Source: Chloroflexota bacterium (GTDB lineage: Bacteria > Chloroflexota > UBA11872). Taken from it: a stretch of 39,860 nucleotides of DNA. The position numbers and the translations under genes are program-made. The DNA lies in the NCBI GenBank assembly GCA_026707585.1, contig JAPOWQ010000012.1, forward strand, positions 1 to 39,860, read 5' to 3'. Shown here in pieces: positions 33,506 to 39,860 of this stretch. The notes below the pieces were generated by a model. That model was not told the origin of the DNA and did no database searches. It was given only the letters and a program-made list of their open reading frames with translations. Every line of letters begins with the position of its first letter. Position 1 is the first letter of the stretch.

Positions 33506-33997
33506 CTAGCGCGACTCTCTCAGCGCTCCATAGTTCGCGGTGATCTTGGACGTAAGCAGCGTAAAGACGCCCATCTCGTCCTCACTCACGCCTTCGAGGA
33601 GCCTCGCGACATGCTCCTTGACCTGCTCGTCCACGCGCGACGTCAGATCACTCCCCTTGTCGGTCAGGTGCAGTAGGACAACCCGTCGGTCACTGCCCAA
33701 TCGTTGCCTGCGAAGCAGGCCCAGATTGACCAGCCGGGTTACCATTCGGCTGATCCGGGATGCGTCGACAGGCAGAATCTCCGCTAGTTGCGTTGCCGTG
33801 CACGGTCCGCTCTCAGCGCACGTGCGTAGCAGGTTGAACTCCGACGGGATGAGTCCGTACGGCGACACCTCATCCGACAATCCCTTGTCCACCGCATTCA
33901 CCAGGCTCGCCACACACCTAATCAGGTTCGCTGCTGAGCGCCTGGTCCCGGCAGACTCGTCGTCGGACGACCGAACATCGACCCGCGAGATCGCCAA
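33506..33997 (-). CDS. MarR-family transcriptional regulator
   Basis: 163 residues from a TTG start; no strong ribosome binding site is visible, so a nearby downstream start is possible. The winged-helix core is clear: SEFNLLRTCAESGPCTATQL, then AEILPVDASRISRMVTRLVN (recognition helix), then LLRRQRLGSDRRVVLLHLTD (wing with the conserved D-R-R) and a C-terminal dimerisation helix. MarR proteins are usually dimeric repressors that release DNA when bound to phenolic or toxic ligands, and often control a divergent gene. Here the divergent side (33998-34670) has no confident gene, and the convergent neighbour is the methyltransferase. Confidence 0.9.
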   Translation of the reverse strand: MAISRVDVRSSDDESAGTRRSAANLIRCVASLVNAVDKGLSDEVSPYGLIPSEFNLLRTCAESGPCTATQLAEILPVDASRISRMVTRLVNLGLLRRQRLGSDRRVVLLHLTDKGSDLTSRVDEQVKEHVARLLEGVSEDEMGVFTLLTSKITANYGALRESR

Positions 33998-34674
33998 GGC
34001 TAAGGGTCCCTATCGGGGCTTGCCGTGCATCCGGCATCGTGGCGACAGTCCAAGTTGCTTCACAGCATACGTCGCCGTGCGAGGAACTCCAAGGCAAGAC
34101 GCCCACCTTTGAGCTTTACACCACGCGCTGCGACGTAGAAACCTATCACCCATTAGACATTTCTTTACGGAGTAAGTCCCAGCGAAACTCTGTATTGTAA
34201 TTGAGCCAGCGCTCTACTTTGTCTATGACGTGCGCGTCCCGTGCCTAACAAAGGCGATTCTCTTGGCCGACAGAGTCTCAATTGGCATCTGTCGATGCCC
34301 CCTCCAAGTTTTGGATCTTCCGTACGCCACTTCCGCTTGGATCGTAAATGGCTCATCCAAACAACAAAGCGCTCTCGAAACCACCGGAGCGCAGCATTGT
34401 ACGAGTCTCGCCCAAGAACTTCAGCTTAAAGTCGACTGGACCTTCATCGACGTAGAAGTGCGAGGTTTCAACGTTGGCTTGCTCAAGCTTCAAGGCTATA
34501 AGATCTCATGATCAACAATGACTTGCGCCTCCGTAGCGGAGGAACTTCCGCACTCAACTTTTTCCAAGACACGTGAATTCTCGGAGAGGAACTGGACCAT
34601 CTATTCAATCGACGTAATGTCCTGAGGCTCCATTACTCCGCAATTAATCTCGCAACGATTCTGCATACGATTCC
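33998..34674. other. Upstream of the MarR gene; one weak open frame only
   Basis: The first 200 bases should hold the MarR promoter/operator; I see no clear palindrome. A 93-codon plus-strand frame at 34230-34511 reads coherently at its end (SLAQELQLKVDWTFIDVEVR) but has no ribosome binding site or known family. GC is lower here than in the flanks. Nothing else can be supported. Confidence 0.35.
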
Positions 34675-34869
34675 TCACCATAGCTGGTTGTACCGCCACC
34701 GCCGGGCGACTTCATCACCGTTCCGGGGCGCGTATTCCTCGATCGACGCTACGTACCTCTTGTCGCCTCCCTGAGGCGATTCGACCGCCTTGCTCATCCG
34801 TAGCCTCGCGTCCGCCGTTAGTGCTTTAGCACCAGGACCTAACACGGCGTAGGCACCGCCGAGGGTCAC
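34675..34869 (-). CDS. Possible small protein, 64 residues
   Basis: The GTG at 34869 has AGGAGG seven bases upstream, the best ribosome binding site in this stretch, and overlaps by four bases (GTGA) the stop of a short upstream frame reading SNAVQPLLQEAAE. That overlap pattern is typical of coupled genes. The product has a Gly/Ala-rich start, a charged middle (DARLRMSKAVESPQGGDKRY) and an aromatic end (RRWRYNQLW). I do not recognise it. The upstream frame is only about 18 codons long between stops, so the pair may be the tail of a decayed operon. The start signals support translation more than the protein text does. Confidence 0.35.
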   Translation of the reverse strand: MTLGGAYAVLGPGAKALTADARLRMSKAVESPQGGDKRYVASIEEYAPRNGDEVARRWRYNQLW

Positions 34870-35422
34870 TCGGCCGCCTCCTGGAGGAGCGGCTGCACAG
34901 CATTGCTATCGGCGACGGCGCTTTGTCAAGAGCGCTGATTTGCCAGGCGTCACGCTTCAGGATGACCGTCAGGCCAAATCGAGCAAGGCGCTAGTCGTCC
35001 GCGCGATAGTGCGAGGCGCAGTTGACCCACCGACACAACGTCGCAAACCATCGTCGGTCCCGCGCGGTTCGCGATGGACATGACCCCGCCGTACAGTCGG
35101 CGCTAAAGTGGCCTCGGACATCCACAGACTCTGGTCAAACGAGCCTGTCGATCTCAGAATGCCGGCGCATCGCACGATGGGATTGGGACGAGGCTACGCC
35201 GCTACATTGGCGACGACGTTGATTCTGCCACCGGCATTTTCACCTAGTGGCCGCTAGGGTAGTGGATGGAGGCCGACGAATCAGGTACAGACCCTTACTA
35301 AGGGAGCATCCATGCCTGGCCCCCGGATTCTGCGGGATTACACAGCTGAGTTATCCATGTCGTTGTGAGTTTCGATTGTAGGGCGAGAAGACCCCGCTGT
35401 GAATGCCTGTCGAGTTGTGCGG
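34870..35422. other. No supportable gene; 3' flank of the Calx-beta gene
   Basis: This stretch lies between the small minus-strand frame and the end of the giant minus-strand surface-protein gene. The open frames are short and motif-free. I see no strong hairpin with a T-run that would serve as a terminator for the surface-protein gene. Confidence 0.4.
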
Positions 35423-38182
35423 TCAGGTTCCCTGGTAGCTTGCGCGTTTCCTGCGTCTGCGAGCAGCCGCGATAAGCCCTGCGATCAGCCCTGCGATCAG
35501 CAGCAGGAACCAAGGCCATGGTGAAAGCCATGACGGAGGGATAGCCAGGGATGCTTGAGCGGTCGTTCGCGCTGCGGCGCCTGAGGCAATCGACTCGGAC
35601 CCGGCTTGCGCCGGGTCACTGCGCGACGCAGGTGTGAGCCGCAGAGTGGTTGTGAGCTGCTGAGCAAGCGAGGTAACCGACTCCGGGAGGGTCGCGGATG
35701 TCGTACCCGAGGTAGACGCAGGAGTGGTCCCGGTCGTGGGCACGGATGTCGTCACGGAAGTGGGCGTGGGAGTCGTCCCTGAAATGAGCGCGGGCACCGT
35801 CCCCGGCGGAGACGTGGGCGTCGTCCCCGGCGGCGGCGTGGGTGTCGTCCCCGGCGGAGGCGTAGGTGTCGTCCCCGGCGGGGGCGTGGGTGTCGTCCCC
35901 GGCGGAGGCGTGGGCGTCGTCCCCGGCGGGGGCGTGGGCGTAGTCCCCGGCGGAGGCGTGGGCGTCGTCCCCGGCGGGGGCGTGGGCGTCGTCCCCGGCG
36001 GGGGCGTGGGCGTCGTCCCCGGCGGGGGCGTGGGCGACGCATCGTCGTCCGCGATGGTGGTGGTGACCGACGAGGCGCCGAGGCTCGGCGTTGGACCCCC
36101 GCCGCCCGCGGGGCTGGACACGGAAACGGCGAACGTCTCTCCGGCACCCTCGTCGAGGGTGTCTTCCAACGTGCTGACCCTGAATGTCTGCATGCTCAGT
36201 GCCGCCTGTGTGAAGGTCAGCATCCCTGTGATCGCTGTGTAGTCCGTCCCCGCCGTCGCCGTGCCGTTGGCGGTCCCGTAGCTAACGGTGAGGTCAGAAG
36301 TTGGCTTCACCCCAAACGGGGACAGCCACACCGTGTAGACGGTCGTCGCGTCCCCCTCGTTAACGCTCGACGGCCCCGAGATGTTGACGCTAATCGGGTC
36401 ACTCGCCGCGATCCTCGCCGTGGCCCAGCCTCTGCCCGGCTTCACCAACACACGGGATGCAAGGTCGCCCGAGACTGGTCCAAGTGCGACTGTGAAAGTC
36501 TCCGCCCCTTCGGAGAGCATGTCCTGGTTGGTGGCGATGGTGATGGTCTGCGTCGACGCCTCGGCCGAGTTGGCCGGAAAGGTGACGGTGCCCCGCGACG
36601 GCCCGGTGTAATCGGAGGCGTCCGCGGTGCCGGGGGTCACATGGAAGGCGACGGTGATGTCGGCGTCTACCTGCCGCGAGAGGGTGACGGTGAACTGAGC
36701 GCTGGAGCCTTCCGGTGTCTCGGTCGAGGGTGACTCAATGCTCAGAGAGGCAGTGCTTCGGCCGTCGCCGGTGGGATCGACAAGGGTGATGCTGTCCGCT
36801 GCTTGACCCAAGCCAGGGGCGTTGCCGACGACGGAAATCGCCTCCGGACCTTCGATTGTTCCGTCGTTCTTCGGCGTGATAGTCAACGTGTCGGTCGCGC
36901 TGGATTGACCCGCGGGGATGGTGATGCCCGCCAGGTTTGTCGCTGTGTAATCGGACGCGTCAGCCGTCCCCGACAGCGTCAGAGTGACGACAACGTCCTC
37001 GCTGCCGGCAGTCCCGTCCTTCAGCGTCGCCCTGACTGTGACCGTCGTCGGCCCGGCGTCCTCGGCGATGCTGCTGGGGCTGACATCCAAAGTGAAGCCG
37101 GTGGGCGCCGGGACAGGCGTAGGCGTCGGCTCCGGCGACGACGGCGGTTTCGCAGGTCGAGATCTGGACGGCGCATCATCATCCGCGATGGTCGTGCGCA
37201 CCGACGAGGTACCCAGGCTCGGCGCCGGCCCGCCCCCGCCGGCGGGACTGGTGAGGGTCACGCGGAACGTCTCCCCCGACCCCTCGTCCACGTCGTCCTC
37301 CGTGGTCTGGACGGTAAAGGCCTGGGCTCCCGCCGCCGTCCCCGTGAACGTCAGCGTCCCTGTCGTGGCCGTAAAGTCCGTCCCCGCCGTGGCCGTCCCG
37401 TTGGCCGTGGCGTAGCGCACCGTTAGGTCCTCCGTTGGCACCACGCCAAATGGCGAGAGGGAGACTGTGTAGCTGCCCGTCGTGTCCCCCTCATCCACGC
37501 TCGATGGCCCGCTGATGTTCACCGTGATCGGGTCGCTCGCGGCAATGGTGGCCTCGGCGCTGGCAGCGGTCGCCTTGACAAAAACGTTAGCCGCTTCGTC
37601 TCCGGTATCGGTCCCCAACGAGACGCTGAAGGTCTCGGCAGTCTCCGACAAGCTGTCTTCGGCGACCGGGATGGTGATGGTCTGCGCCGCGCCCGCCGCG
37701 GAGTTGGCCGGGAAGGTCACCGTGCCGGACGTTGCCGTGAAGTCCGAATCCTCAGCTGTCCCTGCCGTGGCTCCCCAGGCAACCGTAACGTCGGCGCTCA
37801 CAGACTTGGACAGGGTGACGGTGAAGGATGCGTTCGACCCCTCGTCCACATCGTCAGATGGCCCGCTGATGCTCAGATACGCAGCTTCGTTGTCATGGAT
37901 GGTGATGAGCGCAGAGTCGATGATCAGGGCTTCGAAGGTCCCGCCAACAATGATGGTCTCGTCGCCCTCCACATCGGTGTCGTCGATCAAGGTGAGCGTC
38001 AGGGTCCCGCTGCCGCTGGACTGGCTGGCCGGGATGGTCACGCTGGCCGTCGCCGGGGCGGTGTAATCGGAGCTGTTCGCCGTACCTCCCAGACTGAGGC
38101 CAATCGTGATGTCTTCAGTCCGCGGCGTGCCGGTCAGGGTGGCTGTGACCGTAAAGTTGGTTTCGCCGTCACCCTCGTCCAC
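35423..38182 (-). CDS. Giant Calx-beta surface protein, C-terminal part (after a frameshift)
   Basis: About 919 codons from a GTG at 38182, which is internal: the frame is open back to the homopolymer at 38242-38248 and continues the protein encoded to the right. It contains several Calx-beta-type modules, each with blocks such as DYTAPATASVTIPA, DTDVEGDETIIV, SISGPSDDVDEGSNASFTVT and TIADDDA, whose acidic residues bind Ca2+ in known members. They are followed by ten PPPGTTPT units (a Pro-Thr stalk), a Ser/Thr-rich region, one membrane helix (PWPWFLLLIAGLIAGLIAAA) and a basic tail RRRRKR. The order suggests a cell-surface adhesin on a stalk anchored in the membrane, with no LPxTG motif. It is separated from the upstream part by a single-base frameshift, so its status depends on that tract. 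Confidence 0.85.
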   Translation of the reverse strand: MDEGDGETNFTVTATLTGTPRTEDITIGLSLGGTANSSDYTAPATASVTIPASQSSGSGTLTLTLIDDTDVEGDETIIVGGTFEALIIDSALITIHDNEAAYLSISGPSDDVDEGSNASFTVTLSKSVSADVTVAWGATAGTAEDSDFTATSGTVTFPANSAAGAAQTITIPVAEDSLSETAETFSVSLGTDTGDEAANVFVKATAASAEATIAASDPITVNISGPSSVDEGDTTGSYTVSLSPFGVVPTEDLTVRYATANGTATAGTDFTATTGTLTFTGTAAGAQAFTVQTTEDDVDEGSGETFRVTLTSPAGGGGPAPSLGTSSVRTTIADDDAPSRSRPAKPPSSPEPTPTPVPAPTGFTLDVSPSSIAEDAGPTTVTVRATLKDGTAGSEDVVVTLTLSGTADASDYTATNLAGITIPAGQSSATDTLTITPKNDGTIEGPEAISVVGNAPGLGQAADSITLVDPTGDGRSTASLSIESPSTETPEGSSAQFTVTLSRQVDADITVAFHVTPGTADASDYTGPSRGTVTFPANSAEASTQTITIATNQDMLSEGAETFTVALGPVSGDLASRVLVKPGRGWATARIAASDPISVNISGPSSVNEGDATTVYTVWLSPFGVKPTSDLTVSYGTANGTATAGTDYTAITGMLTFTQAALSMQTFRVSTLEDTLDEGAGETFAVSVSSPAGGGGPTPSLGASSVTTTIADDDASPTPPPGTTPTPPPGTTPTPPPGTTPTPPPGTTPTPPPGTTPTPPPGTTPTPPPGTTPTPPPGTTPTPPPGTTPTSPPGTVPALISGTTPTPTSVTTSVPTTGTTPASTSGTTSATLPESVTSLAQQLTTTLRLTPASRSDPAQAGSESIASGAAARTTAQASLAIPPSWLSPWPWFLLLIAGLIAGLIAAARRRRKRASYQGT
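35799..36038 (-). repeat. Ten tandem 24-bp repeats encoding PPPGTTPT
   Basis: Ten consecutive 24-bp units, each starting GTCCCCGGCGG on the plus strand, with the last unit next to the Calx-beta modules. Variation is mostly at third positions, so the peptide PPPGTTPT is kept while the DNA drifts. The tract forms the Pro/Thr stalk before the membrane anchor. In-frame 24-bp units allow unit gain or loss without frameshift, so stalk length may vary between strains. Confidence 0.93.
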
Positions 38183-38220
38183 GCTGTCCGGAGAGACGCT
38201 GAGCCCGATGGCTATGTTCC

Positions 38221-39860
38221 CTATAAGGCCGGGATTGTCTTGGGGGGGTCGCTGACGGGTTCGTTGTCCGCGATCGTCGTCTCCACCGACGCCGTCCCTA
38301 GGCTCGGCGCCGGCCCGCCGCCGCCGCTGGGACTCGACATCGTCACCGTGAAGGTCTCATCGCCCTCTGACAAAATGTCTTCGGTCGTCCGCACCTCCAC
38401 CGTCTGCGCCCCCGCCGCTGCCTGGGTAAAGGTGAGCGTGCCGGAGGCGGCGGTGTAGTCGTCGCCCGCCGTGGCCGTCCCGTCCGCCGTCCCGTAGCTC
38501 ACCGTCAGGTCGGCCGTCGGAGTCACCCCGGCCGGCGTCAGCGACACGGTGTAGGTGGCGGAATCACCCTCGTCGACAGTGGACGGGCCTGATAGCTCCA
38601 CGGTGATCGGGTCGCTGGCAGCTATGGTCGCCGTTGCCGATTCCGACCCGCTCTCCAGGGACACCCGGTCCGACAGGTCTCCCGAGATGGTCCCCAGGGT
38701 CACCGTGAAGGACTCCGCAGTCTCCGACAGCTGGTCGTCCGTGGCCGTGATGCTGATGGTCTGGGTGGCGTTGGCCGCCGAGTTGGCCGCGAACGTCACC
38801 GTCCCCGACGTGGCCGACAGGTCCGCGGTCTCCGCCGCGTCCGTCCCCAGCGGCGCCGACCAGGCCACCGTCACGTCCGCCGCCACCGCCTTGGACAGCG
38901 TGACGGTGAAGACGGCGGCAGATCCCTCCGCCACCGACGCCGAAGGGCCGGATATGCTCAGTTTCGCGCCGTCAACTTTCAGACTGGTTTTGCGGTCGGT
39001 CAGGGTGATGCTGGCCGAGCTCACCTTCAATCCCGTCGCCGTCCCCGGGACCTCAATCGTCTCGTCGCCTTCCTTCACCCCGTCGTCGGACGGCGTCAGC
39101 GTGAGTGTCCCAGTCCCGCTCGCCGTGTTCGCCGGGATGGTGATGCTGGCCAGCGTGGTCGCCGTGTAGTCCGTGTTCTGCGTCGCCGTCCCGCCCAGCG
39201 TCCCGATCGTCACCACCGTCGCCTCGGTGCGCGTGCCCCCGGTCAGCAACGCCGTCACCGTCACCTTGGTCGCCCCGTCGTCCTCTTCCAACGTCGACGG
39301 ACTTGCGTTCAGGGTGATGTCCGCGTCGTCGTCCGTCAGCGTCACTGTCGCGTCGCTCACGCTCAGACCCACCGTCGTCGTCCCCGGGATCGTGATCGTT
39401 TCGTCGCCTTCAGCCACCTGATCGTCTGTCGGCGTCAGGGTCAGCGTCCCCGTGGCGCTCGCCGTGTTCGCCGGGATCGTGATGCTGGTCAGCGTCGTCG
39501 CCGTGTAGTCGGTATTCTGCGTCGCCGTCCCGCCCAGCGTCCCGATCGTCACCACCGTCGCCTCGGTCCGCGTGCTCCCCCCACTCAGCGTCGCCGTCAC
39601 CGTCACCGAGGTGGCGCTGTCGTCCTCGGCCAACGTCGACGGACTCGCGCTCAGGGTGATGTCCGCACCGTCGTCCGTCAGCGTCACCGTCGCATCGCTC
39701 ACGCTCAATCCCACCGTCGTCGTTCCGGGGATCACGATCGTCTCGTCACCCTCGACCACCTGGTCATCCGTCGGCGTGATCGTGAGTGTGCCCGTGCCCG
39801 TGGTTGCGTTCGCCGGGATCGTGATGCTCGCCAGCGTCCCCGCCGTGTAGTCGGTCCCCT
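38221..39860 (-). CDS. Giant Calx-beta surface protein, N-proximal part, 5' end beyond the right edge
   Basis: The frame is open from the window edge to a stop at 38221. It encodes highly similar Calx-beta modules of roughly 100 residues, with recurring blocks DYTATTLTSITIPANT, DDQVAEGDETITIPGT and VGLSVSDATVTLTDD, then diverged modules (LSISGPSASVAEGSAAVFTV, DPITVELSGPSTVDEGD). The frame ends DPPKTIPAL right after a run of seven C (coding strand). With eight C the text becomes DPPQDNPGLIGNIAIGL and runs directly into the C-terminal part that ends at 35423. The signal peptide and true start lie outside the window. The near-identical modules suggest recent internal duplication. Either this is a real frameshift, a phase-variable tract, or a sequencing error. 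Confidence 0.85.
   Translation of the reverse strand, partial: GTDYTAGTLASITIPANATTGTGTLTITPTDDQVVEGDETIVIPGTTTVGLSVSDATVTLTDDGADITLSASPSTLAEDDSATSVTVTATLSGGSTRTEATVVTIGTLGGTATQNTDYTATTLTSITIPANTASATGTLTLTPTDDQVAEGDETITIPGTTTVGLSVSDATVTLTDDDADITLNASPSTLEEDDGATKVTVTALLTGGTRTEATVVTIGTLGGTATQNTDYTATTLASITIPANTASGTGTLTLTPSDDGVKEGDETIEVPGTATGLKVSSASITLTDRKTSLKVDGAKLSISGPSASVAEGSAAVFTVTLSKAVAADVTVAWSAPLGTDAAETADLSATSGTVTFAANSAANATQTISITATDDQLSETAESFTVTLGTISGDLSDRVSLESGSESATATIAASDPITVELSGPSTVDEGDSATYTVSLTPAGVTPTADLTVSYGTADGTATAGDDYTAASGTLTFTQAAAGAQTVEVRTTEDILSEGDETFTVTMSSPSGGGGPAPSLGTASVETTIADNEPVSDPPKTIPAL
38242..38248. repeat. Homopolymer of seven G (C on the coding strand) at the frameshift point
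   Basis: Seven consecutive G on the plus strand lie exactly where the two Calx-beta frames meet. One more base would join them without loss of module text. Homopolymers like this slip during replication and are also a common site of sequencing error. Confidence 0.9.

Noticed and set aside
35799-36038. Tandem repeats as a CRISPR array
   Set aside because: Units are contiguous 24-bp repeats without spacers and encode an in-frame PPPGTTPT stalk.
35724-39850. Long plus-strand frames opposite the Calx-beta gene
   Set aside because: They are antisense shadows (Val/Gly/Pro-rich) of a repeat protein whose minus-strand modules are unmistakable.

Overview
The window is high-GC bacterial DNA. The family mix suggests a Chloroflexota bacterium, possibly of the host-associated or marine type: a Yip1-like protein, an NYN-domain nuclease, a DUF2342-type zinc metalloprotease fragment, plant-like leucine-rich repeats, and a giant Calx-beta surface protein with Pro/Thr spacers. 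This taxonomic guess is inference. No rRNA, CRISPR array or intact tRNA is visible. Intact genes sit among many decayed ones and long non-coding stretches, as in an accessory or defence island with high turnover.

Left part (1-7.5 kb). Two minus-strand genes of unknown role are separated by a nested hairpin. Next come a shattered Fic gene, an intact DUF6932/XRE pair that looks like a toxin-antitoxin or regulatory module, a GIY-YIG (T5orf172/MUG113) protein, and remnants of a leucine-rich-repeat gene and a Yip1-like membrane gene.

Central part (7.6-28.7 kb) is the most interesting. It holds a 1147-residue STAND ATPase with a TIR/nucleoside-deoxyribosyltransferase-like N-terminus, an NYN nuclease pseudogene, and a translationally coupled AAA+ ATPase/DUF6414 pair. 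A 1158-residue protein follows that joins a restriction-endonuclease-like domain to a P-loop ATPase. Then come a coupled secreted/membrane-anchored pair, a 979-residue adenine-specific DNA methyltransferase with a nuclease-like N-terminus, and a multi-pass membrane protein. Between them an IS481-family element with 52-bp inverted repeats and a 5-bp target duplication has split a glycosidase-like gene fragment. Several of these genes are visibly lower in GC than their surroundings. Together they read as a defence island; none of the systems matches a named, characterised system that I can assert.

Right part (28.7-39.9 kb). Remnants of two tyrosine recombinases lie on opposite strands, one beside a degenerate tRNA 3' end that could be an old attachment site. 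Then a tandem pair of SAM methyltransferases follows, the first copy frameshifted and without its glycine motif. A MarR-family regulator, a sparsely coding stretch, and a giant Calx-beta protein complete the region. The Calx-beta gene runs off the right edge on the minus strand, is split by a frameshift at a seven-base homopolymer, and ends in a 10-unit Pro-Thr repeat, a membrane helix and a basic tail.
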